Assembly (NCBI GenBank): GCA_030537355.1
Contig: JAUNNF010000008.1
Span: 1-64,000, forward strand
Direction of reading: 5' to 3'
DNA from: Coriobacteriia bacterium
GTDB taxonomy: Bacteria > Actinomycetota > Coriobacteriia > Coriobacteriales > Eggerthellaceae
Length of the DNA: 64,000 nucleotides
The translations under genes were made by a program, and so were the position numbers. Below the pieces are notes generated by a model. The model saw nothing but the letters and a program-made list of their open reading frames with translations. It ran no database searches and was not told the origin of the DNA. Shown one piece after another: positions 8,506 through 16,184 of this stretch. Every line of letters starts with the position of its first letter. Positions within the stretch are counted from its first letter, which is position 1.

Positions 8506-9586
8506 ATCATCTGTTATACCATTTGGACCACAGCATCCAGTACTTCCTGAGCCTCTACACTTAGATCTAGTTGTTGAAGATGAAAAAGTAATAAAAGCTA
8601 TACCTCAGATTGGTTTTGTACATAGAGGCTTAGAGAAGCTCGTTGATATAAAAGACTACAACCAATTTGTATATGTTGTAGAGCGTGTTTGCGGAATTTG
8701 TGCTTTTGGTCATTCAATGGGATATAGCGAGACTATAGAAAAATTGCTCGATGTTGAAGTGCCTAAACGAGCAGAATACCTTCGAGTAATCTGGCATGAA
8801 TTATCTCGTATTCATTCGCACATACTTTGGTTGGGTCTTGTTGCTGATGCGTTTGGCTACGAAAGTCTCTTTATGCACTGCTGGAGGCTTCGTGAACGTA
8901 TTTTAGACATATTTGAGCGTACTTGTGGTGGACGCGTAATATTCAGCGTTTGTGTGCCAGGAGGCATCACTCGCGACATGGATAAAAACACGTTGTCTGA
9001 CATCGATGCTGTATTAGATGGCATAAAAGGCGAATATACACAACTTTGCAAGACATTTCTTAATGATACAAGTGTTAAAAGCAGAACAATCGGAGTAGCA
9101 ACTATCACAAAATCCCAAGCTGAAGCTATGAGCATGGTAGGACCATTTGGACGTGCTAGTGGACTAGATTATGATGTTAGAAGCTTAAAGTTTGGTGCTT
9201 ATGCTGACCTCACAGATTTTGCACCTGTTATTGATGATCAGGGTGATTGCTACGCCAGAATGAAAGTTAGATGCGCTGAGGTATTCCAATCAATTGATAT
9301 TATCAAAGAATTGATTTCTAAGATCCCTGATGGAGATATTAATGTTCCAGTAAAAAGCAATACAAAGCGCGACAAAGAAGTCTCACATGTGATTGAACAG
9401 CCAAGAGGCGAGTGCTACTACTATACGCGTGGTTCTGGTACAAAATTCTTGTCCAGATTTAGGCTCAGAACTCCAACATCCCAAAACTTAGCTGGAATGA
9501 TTACATCTCTTGAAGGCTGTGACTTAGCTGATGTTAATATGATAATACTTACAATTGATCCTTGTATTTCATGTACAGAAAGATAA
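8498..9586 (+). CDS. echE: Ech hydrogenase large subunit EchE (NiFe catalytic subunit)
   Basis: Catalytic subunit holding the NiFe centre where H2 is made or oxidised. 362 residues, NuoD-like. Both nickel-binding motifs are intact: ERVCGICAFGHS near residues 61-72 and DPCISCTER at the extreme C-terminus. This separates it from NuoD of respiratory complex I, which lacks the cysteines. The protein ends right after the second motif, so there is no C-terminal tail for a maturation protease, as in other Ech-type enzymes. No hyp maturation genes lie in the window, so they must be elsewhere. Confidence 0.97.
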   Translation: MAKSSVIPFGPQHPVLPEPLHLDLVVEDEKVIKAIPQIGFVHRGLEKLVDIKDYNQFVYVVERVCGICAFGHSMGYSETIEKLLDVEVPKRAEYLRVIWHELSRIHSHILWLGLVADAFGYESLFMHCWRLRERILDIFERTCGGRVIFSVCVPGGITRDMDKNTLSDIDAVLDGIKGEYTQLCKTFLNDTSVKSRTIGVATITKSQAEAMSMVGPFGRASGLDYDVRSLKFGAYADLTDFAPVIDDQGDCYARMKVRCAEVFQSIDIIKELISKIPDGDINVPVKSNTKRDKEVSHVIEQPRGECYYYTRGSGTKFLSRFRLRTPTSQNLAGMITSLEGCDLADVNMIILTIDPCISCTER

Positions 9587-9595
9587 GGTGGAATT

Positions 9596-9943
9596 ATGGC
9601 TATTTTCAAATTAGGAACAATGACATTAAAAAGCGTATTTAAAAAACCAGAAACGCTTAAATATCCATACGAAACAAAAGAACCTTACGAGAAACAAAAA
9701 GGCTTTGTAAAACAAATTGACGATACAAAATGTAACCTTTGTGGCATATGTTCAAAGAAATGCCCATGTGGTGCTATCAATGTTGACAGAGATGCAAAAG
9801 TATGGGAAATTAACCATTTCAAGTGTATTCAATGCCAATATTGCATAATGTCATGCCCAAAGAAAAGTTTAGAAATGGATGGTCACAAACCAGAAATTTC
9901 TACAGAAAAGAAAATCGAGAAAATAGAAATTAACAATGGCTAG
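9596..9943 (+). CDS. echF: Ech hydrogenase ferredoxin-like subunit EchF (NuoI-like)
   Basis: Electron-input subunit that accepts electrons from soluble ferredoxin. 115 residues with two [4Fe-4S] motifs: CNLCGICSKKCPCGAI near residues 45-60 and CIQCQYCIMSCPKK near 79-92. Residues after 100 form a short charged tail. It closes the ech set and its last 8 bases overlap the following phosphatidyltransferase gene. Subunit order A-B-C-D-E-F is the canonical one. Confidence 0.95.
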   Translation: MAIFKLGTMTLKSVFKKPETLKYPYETKEPYEKQKGFVKQIDDTKCNLCGICSKKCPCGAINVDRDAKVWEINHFKCIQCQYCIMSCPKKSLEMDGHKPEISTEKKIEKIEINNG

Positions 9944-10541
9944 AACTGGTGAAGACAGAATACTGACTGTTCCAAACGTATTAAGTGTATTCAGAATATG
10001 TTTAATACCTGTTTTTATATACCTGTTACTAAATGAACAAAATATTTATTCTTTCCTCGTGTTTATTTTGGCATCAATTACAGATGGTATAGACGGATTT
10101 GTTGCGAGACACTTTAATCAAACTACGCGTTTAGGTAAAATTCTTGACCCAATTGCTGACAGGGGATTGATTCTTGCTGCTGTAATCGTTTTAACCATAC
10201 TTTCTAGGCTACCCCTATGGATTATGATAATTGTCCTATTTAGAGACCTTTTATTCTTAATTGGTGGAGGAATAATTTTTAAACTCAAAAATATAAGAGT
10301 TAATGTAATTATGCTTGGTAAAGTAGCAACGGCAATATTCTACGTTGGTCTTGCAGCTCTTATCTTAGCTTGGCCATGGGGTATGGGTTTTGGATGGATT
10401 AATGTAGGCTGGTTACCTGGATTTAATAATAACTTATGTTTTTATGGAATATATCTTGTATACATCGCAATTATACTCAATATTCCAACATTTATATATT
10501 ACACAAAAACAGCTTGTCAAATGGTGAAAAATGCCAAATGA
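9936..10541 (+). CDS. CDP-alcohol phosphatidyltransferase (PgsA/cardiolipin-synthase type)
   Basis: Integral membrane enzyme of phospholipid synthesis that moves a phosphatidyl group from CDP-diacylglycerol to an alcohol. 201 residues with about five hydrophobic helices. The family motif is complete: DGIDGFVAR, then eight residues, then GKILDPIAD (D-G-x2-A-R-x8-G-x3-D-x3-D) near residues 49-74. A second such domain is fused to CinA at 22794-23849, so one of the two probably makes phosphatidylglycerol phosphate and the other something else such as cardiolipin; sequence alone does not tell which. It overlaps echF by 8 and the VanW gene by 11 bases. Confidence 0.9.
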   Translation: MARTGEDRILTVPNVLSVFRICLIPVFIYLLLNEQNIYSFLVFILASITDGIDGFVARHFNQTTRLGKILDPIADRGLILAAVIVLTILSRLPLWIMIIVLFRDLLFLIGGGIIFKLKNIRVNVIMLGKVATAIFYVGLAALILAWPWGMGFGWINVGWLPGFNNNLCFYGIYLVYIAIILNIPTFIYYTKTACQMVKNAK

Positions 10542-12702
10542 TAAAAAATCTGACATGCTCGAATATTGGAAGACTGCTAGACGCGAAATAGATAGTCCAC
10601 CTACTCGTAAAACTCATTATCGCTCGCAAAATGTAAGTTCAAAACCTAAACCTAAACCTAAACCTGTTGTTCCCACTATGCAACCAAAACCTAAAAAAAT
10701 AAGCTTTATTGACTATTTAAAGTCAAATAAAAAATTTGCTATTATAATTATCGTAATTCTAACAATTCTTTTACTTGGCTTAATTGATTTTATTGTCTTT
10801 TATGGTCGCGCGCATCCAGGCGTTAAAGTAGGGGATATTGACCTAGGCTTTAAAAGTATCGAAGAAGCTCAATGTCTGATAACAGACACATACGAACCAC
10901 GACTCAACAATAATACAGTAGTTGTTTATGTTGATGAGGAAGCCCGCGAAAAAGGCGTTGACGATAATGGTGGTAGTGGTCTCAACGAACAGTTAAGTGT
11001 CGAGCAAGCTAAAAAAACAGCGCAATACTGGAAAGTTCGTGCCACTGATTTAAATGCTAAATTGCCTTCGCAAAAACTCGCAGATGAGGCAGTAAATTCT
11101 ACAAGAGGAATATTTAATATTTTTAATAGAATTGGAGCAGCAATCTTCGGCAAAAAAATTGATGTATATGCCGATTTTGATGAAGATGCATTAAGCGAGC
11201 AAGTTGCAAAAGTAAATGATACAATGGCTACTTCGGTTGTCAATCCAACAGTTAAAATTGTTAATGCTGACGCACAAGCCATAGAAGGCTCTGATGGTAA
11301 TGAAGTATTGGCTGATGAATTTACATCACAACTAAATAAAGCCTTTTTTGTAGAAAATCAAGCTGACAGTAATTTTATTGCAAATCTGCATCCTGCTACT
11401 CAAAAAGTTACTTTTTCGTGCGCACAAGAGCTAGCAACAAAAATCAATAACTCCTTATCAAGACCTGTTAAGTTCAACTACAACTCAAATATATGGGATG
11501 TGTCAGCTTCAGATTTAGGTTCGTGGATAAGCGTTAATATAGAAAACAGAAGCGACGAAAAAACAGGGGGTTGTAGCTGCTCGAACAGTGATGGCAATTG
11601 GTGTATATGCGCTAAAATTGACCCACAACAAGCAAGTAAAGAAGTTTTGTCCCATGCAAGAGGACAATTGAACAACGATAAGACAATAAATGTTTCTTTC
11701 ACAAACGAAAATAATAAGATAGTTGTAAAACCCAGCGACACTTTCGATATCCCAAACGTAAGTGAAACCGTTCAAGTATTAAACGATGAATGGCTCCAAA
11801 ATCCCGTTGTTTATAAAAACAATGCTAGTGGCAAAAATTCAGGCTCAACAAGCGTTGATAAATCTGAACTAATAGTTAATGTAAACACTACCACAGTACC
11901 TGAAAAATTAAGCTTTGATGAAGCTATTGATCTAGGCATTATTGGTGAGATTACTAGTTTTCAAACAACATACTCAAGTGGTGCAGGAACAGAAAACAGA
12001 AATTACAACATTGCTCTTGTTTCGTCAATGCTCGACAATACAATATGTAGGGCAGGTGGCAACATATGGAGTTACAACGAAATAACTGGAGAGTGCAATG
12101 CTGATAAGGGCTTTAAAGAAGCTGGAAGCGTGTATGGCACAACCTACACAAAAGAAGCTGGTGGAGGAATATGCCAAGTTGCAACAACTGTATTTAATGC
12201 TGCGTATGAGGCAGGTTATGAGATAGTTGAAAGAACGAATCATGACTTACATATTGCATCCTATCCTGCTGGTAGAGACGCTGCGGTAAGTTATCCTTCG
12301 CCTAATCTTATATGGAGAAACGATACAGATTCTGATGTATTAGTTAAGCTTGAAACAACTGGATATTCTGTTACTTGTACATTATATGGAGTTAGCCCTA
12401 ATTATAGAGTAGAAACAGAAACTGGAGATTGGTCGCCTGGAGACAAGTATAAAACTGAAACTGTTGTTGACAATACAAAACCAGCAAACACATCTTACAT
12501 ACAGACGAGTGGCTCTGATGGTAAAAGCATAGTAGTCAAAAGAAAAGTATTTGACAAAAACGGCAAATTAATCCGTGAAGACGTATTTAAATCAAATTAC
12601 AAACCTAAAACAGAAATTAAAGTTATTGGCCCAGGTCCAGAAGCTGATAAGCTTTTAGCCAGCGGAGAAGCAAGACTTAAAAATGAACATGATAATTGGT
12701 AG
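10531..12702 (+). CDS. VanW-family envelope protein with G5 domain
   Basis: Membrane-anchored extracytoplasmic protein of 723 residues. A basic cytoplasmic head with a Lys-Pro repeat (KPKPKPKP) precedes one membrane helix near residues 69-91. The outer part has peptidoglycan-binding-like segments (about 100-350), then a VanW domain near 485-615 (GGGICQVATTVFNAAY, NHDLHIASYPAGRDAAV), then a G5-like region near 640-705. A cysteine-rich insert (GGCSCSNSDGNWCICAK) lies near 348-365 and is unusual. VanW proteins are widespread in Gram-positive bacteria and only sometimes linked to vancomycin resistance; a role in cell-wall maintenance is the safe reading. It is followed by a D,D-carboxypeptidase gene. 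Confidence 0.88.
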   Translation: MPNDKKSDMLEYWKTARREIDSPPTRKTHYRSQNVSSKPKPKPKPVVPTMQPKPKKISFIDYLKSNKKFAIIIIVILTILLLGLIDFIVFYGRAHPGVKVGDIDLGFKSIEEAQCLITDTYEPRLNNNTVVVYVDEEAREKGVDDNGGSGLNEQLSVEQAKKTAQYWKVRATDLNAKLPSQKLADEAVNSTRGIFNIFNRIGAAIFGKKIDVYADFDEDALSEQVAKVNDTMATSVVNPTVKIVNADAQAIEGSDGNEVLADEFTSQLNKAFFVENQADSNFIANLHPATQKVTFSCAQELATKINNSLSRPVKFNYNSNIWDVSASDLGSWISVNIENRSDEKTGGCSCSNSDGNWCICAKIDPQQASKEVLSHARGQLNNDKTINVSFTNENNKIVVKPSDTFDIPNVSETVQVLNDEWLQNPVVYKNNASGKNSGSTSVDKSELIVNVNTTTVPEKLSFDEAIDLGIIGEITSFQTTYSSGAGTENRNYNIALVSSMLDNTICRAGGNIWSYNEITGECNADKGFKEAGSVYGTTYTKEAGGGICQVATTVFNAAYEAGYEIVERTNHDLHIASYPAGRDAAVSYPSPNLIWRNDTDSDVLVKLETTGYSVTCTLYGVSPNYRVETETGDWSPGDKYKTETVVDNTKPANTSYIQTSGSDGKSIVVKRKVFDKNGKLIREDVFKSNYKPKTEIKVIGPGPEADKLLASGEARLKNEHDNW

Positions 12703-12725
12703 CTCTATGATAAAATGCAGATATT

Positions 12726-14114
12726 ATGATGAAAACTATTAAATACATACTCGCAATAACATTAGCATTTGCCCCGGGTATTGCTATGGCCGCAGCTAAT
12801 GGCAATGATTTGCTGTACGGAGAGAGCCTCACTGCACGCAACATGACCGTGGCGGACTGTCCAAGCATCACAGCAAAACATGCAATATTGATGGCTAAGG
12901 ATGGCACTATAATTTACGAACGAGACGCTGATACACCAGCAAAAATTGCATCAATGACCAAAATTATGACAGCAATTATAGGCATGGAAAATGCAGAACT
13001 TACAGACCAATTGGAGATAAACGATCAGGCTGTAAAAGTTGGAGAGTCATCTGCAGGTTTTTGGGTAGGGGACAAACTCGACATAAAAAGCGCTTTATAT
13101 GCTTTGATGGTTCCATCAGGCAACGATGCAGCAGAAGCAATTTGTGAATATGTTGGTCAAAAAGCTGTAGATAATAAAGATGACAAAATTCGTAAAAAAA
13201 GTCCAGAAGATGTAAAAGCGGAGGCTAAAGAAAAAGATATTGACGAAGAAGACGTGCCAGATGTCTATATCACTAACAAAGACGAAGCCTTTTGCGAACT
13301 CATGAACCAAAAAGCTGCTGAGATTGGATGTGAAAACACTTGTTTTACAAATCCACATGGCCTAGATGACGCTGAATTCCAGAATGATAATCAACATTCA
13401 ACAGCAAAGGATATGGCAAAAATTACTCAATATGCAATGCAAAACGATCTATTTAGACAAATTGTTAGTATGGGGGATACCACTATTAAAGTTGACAGAA
13501 AAGGTGAGCAGGTAGAGCTAAAACTTGCATCCACTGATGCCTTACTCGGTGCCTATCATGGCTGCATTGGAGTTAAAACTGGTGTTACAGATCAAGCAGG
13601 GGCGTGCTTTAGTGGCGCAGCCGTTGATGACTCAGGAATAGAAATTTATTCAATAATTATGCATTCTGACAACGAAGCACAACGTTTTATAGATACTCAA
13701 GGTTTATGGGATTGGTACTTTACCAATAAAGTTGATTATAATCTTAATAATGACGACGGTGTAGCTGCTTATGTATCGCATAAAGATTGGGCTGACTCAT
13801 GTATTCCTACAACAGCAGAAAAAACAGTTCCGATACTTACGATAGCTGGAAACGTTTATTTTCATGTTGAGCCAAATGAGGTAGGTGGATCATATAAAGC
13901 CGGAGATAAGGTTGCTGATATGGTATGTACTCAACACAACAAGGAAATCGCAAGAGTGCCTTTATTGGCAATAAAAGACGCTCCAGCTCCAAATATATTT
14001 GAAATGATTGGTGTATGCTTTGATAGATTAGGTAAAATATTAACCGGTCAACCAACATGTGCTCAAACTACAATTATGACAAAACAAGAAGCGTTTAAGA
14101 AAGTAGGTAAGTAA
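12726..14114 (+). CDS. dacA: D-alanyl-D-alanine carboxypeptidase (penicillin-binding protein 5/6 type)
   Basis: Trims the terminal D-alanine of peptidoglycan stem peptides outside the membrane. 462 residues with an N-terminal signal peptide ending near AMAAA. Active-site motifs are all present: SMTK near residue 77, SGN near 131, and KTG near 284. A charged insert of some 40 residues near 152-190 (rich in Lys, Glu, Asp) is longer than usual. A C-terminal PBP5-like domain follows, with a short hydrophobic segment near 420. It overlaps the FHA gene by one base (ATGA-type junction), pointing to one operon with the VanW gene. Confidence 0.93.
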   Translation: MMKTIKYILAITLAFAPGIAMAAANGNDLLYGESLTARNMTVADCPSITAKHAILMAKDGTIIYERDADTPAKIASMTKIMTAIIGMENAELTDQLEINDQAVKVGESSAGFWVGDKLDIKSALYALMVPSGNDAAEAICEYVGQKAVDNKDDKIRKKSPEDVKAEAKEKDIDEEDVPDVYITNKDEAFCELMNQKAAEIGCENTCFTNPHGLDDAEFQNDNQHSTAKDMAKITQYAMQNDLFRQIVSMGDTTIKVDRKGEQVELKLASTDALLGAYHGCIGVKTGVTDQAGACFSGAAVDDSGIEIYSIIMHSDNEAQRFIDTQGLWDWYFTNKVDYNLNNDDGVAAYVSHKDWADSCIPTTAEKTVPILTIAGNVYFHVEPNEVGGSYKAGDKVADMVCTQHNKEIARVPLLAIKDAPAPNIFEMIGVCFDRLGKILTGQPTCAQTTIMTKQEAFKKVGK

Positions 14115-14545
14115 TGAGTGTAAAATGTCCAATTTGTTGTAATGAATTTGATGATAATACTGACGTTTGCCCAGCTTGTGGCTTTAAATTTAGTGGAAAA
14201 ACTGAGAGTTTTGCTCCTATAAAAACAAACACAGAAGAACATACTCCCAGTTCAGGCAATCATCCGTCATTACGCGTAATAAAAGGACCTCAAGGCGAGA
14301 TTGTTTTGCCTCTAGCTAAAGAAAGCATGACAATCGGCCGATCTCCAAATTCTGATATTTTCTTAAACGACAGAACAGTTTCACGCGAACATGCAGTGGT
14401 TGCACGCAATGGGGACGTGTACCAAATTGCTGACAAAAACTCTTTTAATGGTCTTTGGATCAATAATAAAAACATCACCGTTTCAGACTTACATCCCGGA
14501 GACATAATTCAAATCGGCGCCTTCTTTTTACGCTTTGAGAACTAA
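14114..14545 (+). CDS. Zinc-ribbon plus FHA-domain protein
   Basis: Small cytoplasmic phosphothreonine-binding protein, 143 residues. The N-terminal zinc ribbon has two cysteine pairs (CPICC near residue 5 and CPACG near 19). A linker of about 35 residues leads to an FHA domain near 56-140 with the conserved GRS, SREH and N-G motifs (IGRSPNSDIFLNDRTVSREH). FHA proteins read Ser/Thr-kinase phosphorylation. Together with the upstream wall genes this suggests phospho-dependent control of envelope synthesis, which is inference. No kinase gene is in the window. Confidence 0.88.
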   Translation: MSVKCPICCNEFDDNTDVCPACGFKFSGKTESFAPIKTNTEEHTPSSGNHPSLRVIKGPQGEIVLPLAKESMTIGRSPNSDIFLNDRTVSREHAVVARNGDVYQIADKNSFNGLWINNKNITVSDLHPGDIIQIGAFFLRFEN

Positions 14546-14590
14546 TCAATTAGGGAATATAGCCTGTTAGATTATTATTTTCTCTACTTT

Positions 14591-14621
14591 ACATAACATA
14601 TATTATCAGAATAATATGTAA
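14591..14621. terminator. AT-rich stem-loop between convergent genes
   Basis: An imperfect inverted repeat (ACATATATTAT and AATAATATGT around CAG) lies in the 112-base gap between the convergent FHA and dut genes and is flanked by an A/T run. It could act as a weak terminator. The stem has no GC clamp, so support is limited. Confidence 0.3.
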
Positions 14622-14657
14622 AAAATACGAGGCTCTCAGATGCGTTTTAAGGGCGAT

Positions 14658-15104
14658 TTATTTTATGCCGCTACTACCTAATCGTCCTTCTGCACGGTCA
14701 GTATTGTCCAATTCGTCGACTATACTAAAATCTACTTTAGCATACGGACTGATTACCATTTGAGCAATTCTATCGCCAATATTAATTTTTAATGACTTAG
14801 ATTTATCAGTATTAAGTAAAATCACACAAATTTCTCCGCGATATCCGCTATCAATCAATCCTGGAGCATTCACAACCGTAATTCCATGCTTAGCAGCAAG
14901 CCCACTCCTAGGAATAACTAAGCCACAATAACCCTCAGGAATAGCAATAGAAAAACCACAATGAATCATTTGTCGCTCGCCTGGTGCCAATTCAGTTTCG
15001 TCGACACTGCATAAATCAAAGCCTGCATCGCCAACATAAGCATATTTTGGGCACTTTGCGTGCTCGTTACAAATTTTTAAGTTCAGATTTAAATTCTCCG
15101 ACAT
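14658..15104 (-). CDS. dut: Deoxyuridine 5'-triphosphate nucleotidohydrolase
   Basis: Hydrolyses dUTP to dUMP, keeping uracil out of DNA and feeding dTMP synthesis. From ATG 15104 the protein is 148 residues, typical of the trimeric enzyme; a longer frame to 15146 runs into nrdR without a ribosome-binding site. All five dUTPase motifs are visible: DAGFDL, PRSGLA, the GLIDSGYRGEI uracil pocket, RIAQMVI, and the C-terminal GRLGSSG arm that closes over the phosphates. It overlaps the end of nrdR by 38 bases and probably shares its transcript. Confidence 0.95.
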   Translation of the reverse strand: MSENLNLNLKICNEHAKCPKYAYVGDAGFDLCSVDETELAPGERQMIHCGFSIAIPEGYCGLVIPRSGLAAKHGITVVNAPGLIDSGYRGEICVILLNTDKSKSLKINIGDRIAQMVISPYAKVDFSIVDELDNTDRAEGRLGSSGIK

Positions 15105-15510
15105 TGCTAAAATCCCTGTATACACTGGCAAAACGTACATACGCAACAGAATCTATCTCTGCCAGTTTTTCTAATACCATCTCGCCCAAATCACTTGATT
15201 TTATCTCAAAAATTCCATCTCTGGCCAGGTCTTTCTCTATAGAATTGATTAATTTATCAATTGTGTCAGAGTCTACAGGACGCTTTGCACATGAAATTAG
15301 AATTCCCCTGTACAGCTTTTCAGAATCAAAAGCCTCAACTGCACCATTACGTTTAATGACAACAAGAGGTTTCTCCCCTAACTTTTCGTAAGTTGTAAAA
15401 CGATTACCGCACTCAGGACACTCTCGACGTCGTCTAATGGACGAACCATCGTCAGTAGAACGTGAATCAACAACCTTGGAATCGTGATATTTACACTTTG
15501 GGCATCTCAT
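15067..15510 (-). CDS. nrdR: Transcriptional repressor NrdR
   Basis: ATP/dATP-sensing repressor of ribonucleotide reductase genes. 147 residues: an N-terminal zinc ribbon (CPKCKYHDSKV and CPECGNRF) with the RRRREC basic motif, then an ATP-cone near residues 46-136 beginning PLVVIKRNGAVEAFD. No ribonucleotide reductase gene lies in the window. Divergent from lexA with only 59 bases between the starts. A TAAGAT -10 element ends 6 bases before the ATG and there is no Shine-Dalgarno sequence, so its mRNA may be leaderless. Confidence 0.96.
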   Translation of the reverse strand: MRCPKCKYHDSKVVDSRSTDDGSSIRRRRECPECGNRFTTYEKLGEKPLVVIKRNGAVEAFDSEKLYRGILISCAKRPVDSDTIDKLINSIEKDLARDGIFEIKSSDLGEMVLEKLAEIDSVAYVRFASVYRDFSNVGEFKSELKNL

Positions 15511-15516
15511 AATTTT

Positions 15517-15522
15517 ATCTTA
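15517..15522 (-). promoter_or_regulatory. -10 element of nrdR, leaderless layout
   Basis: On the - strand TAAGAT is preceded by TGT, an extended -10, and is followed after six bases by the nrdR ATG. Transcription would start at or next to the first codon. The candidate SOS box lies just upstream, where the -35 would be. Confidence 0.4.
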
Positions 15523-15532
15523 ACATAAATAA

Positions 15533-15563
15533 TGGACAAATGTTCTATTTATTATGTTATTAT
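15533..15563 (+). promoter_or_regulatory. lexA promoter
   Basis: TGGACA at 15533-15538 resembles a -35. TATTAT at 15558-15563 resembles a -10, with a 19-base spacer, a little long. The predicted start point coincides with the lexA ATG at 15570, so the transcript would be leaderless. No Shine-Dalgarno sequence is visible before that ATG. Confidence 0.4.
15534..15545. promoter_or_regulatory. Candidate SOS box (LexA operator)
   Basis: GGACAAATGTTC differs by one base from the Gram-positive SOS-box core GAAC-N4-GTTC. It sits in the 59-base gap between nrdR and lexA, overlapping the putative -35 regions of both genes, which suits LexA autorepression. No similar site was seen ahead of recA. Confidence 0.5.
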
Positions 15564-15569
15564 AGCCAT

Positions 15570-16184
15570 ATGGGGAAAACTAGTTTAAAAACACCAAAAG
15601 CAAGCGCTAATTGTAAAGAAATCTATTCGATAATTAAGGATTTTATTAACGAGCATAATTATAGCCCTACCACGCGTGATATTGTCAAACGCACCAAACT
15701 AAAATCCGTGTCTTCGGTCCATAGTTATATCAAAGAGCTTGAGCGTCGAGGTCTAATATATAGAGAAGACAACAAATCACGCTCAATTAGTCTCGTAAAT
15801 AACCCCAAAAGTGTCACATTGCCTGTTGTAGGTGCAATTGCTGCAGGAAGCCCTATTATCGCTGAAGAAAACATCATAGATAACGTAAAATTACCTGCCG
15901 AACTTGCAGGTCAGGGCACTTTCGTGCTTCGCGTTGAAGGCAATTCTATGATTGATGCAGGAATTTTAGACGGTGACAATATTATTGTGCGACAACAGAC
16001 AAATATTGAAAATGGTGATATTGCAGTTTGTCTTATTGAAGATAGCGCCACTGTAAAGCGCTTTTTTAAGGAAAATGGCAAGTATCGCCTACACCCAGAA
16101 AATAGTACACTAGATGATATTATTGTTGATGAGTGTCAAATTTGCGGTAAAGTGATTGGACTTTATCGTAATCTATCCAATTAA
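15570..16184 (+). CDS. lexA: LexA repressor
   Basis: SOS-response repressor that cleaves itself when RecA filaments form. 204 residues from ATG 15570, normal size; an upstream in-frame ATG at 15540 lies inside the operator and is rejected. Seen: an N-terminal winged helix (residues 13-75), the Ala-Gly self-cleavage site in VGAIAAGSPI near 91, the catalytic serine in EGNSM near 127 and the catalytic lysine in TVKRFF near 164. Its last 65 bases overlap the 3' end of miaA on the other strand, so the two genes share coding sequence tail-to-tail. Confidence 0.96.
   Translation: MGKTSLKTPKASANCKEIYSIIKDFINEHNYSPTTRDIVKRTKLKSVSSVHSYIKELERRGLIYREDNKSRSISLVNNPKSVTLPVVGAIAAGSPIIAEENIIDNVKLPAELAGQGTFVLRVEGNSMIDAGILDGDNIIVRQQTNIENGDIAVCLIEDSATVKRFFKENGKYRLHPENSTLDDIIVDECQICGKVIGLYRNLSN

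Noticed and set aside
8498-9943. Respiratory complex I (nuo) instead of hydrogenase
   Set aside because: Both CxxC nickel-binding motifs are intact in the large subunit and only six subunits are present.
10531-12702. Vancomycin-resistance gene
   Set aside because: VanW domains are common in Gram-positive envelopes; no vanHAX or vanRS genes are present.
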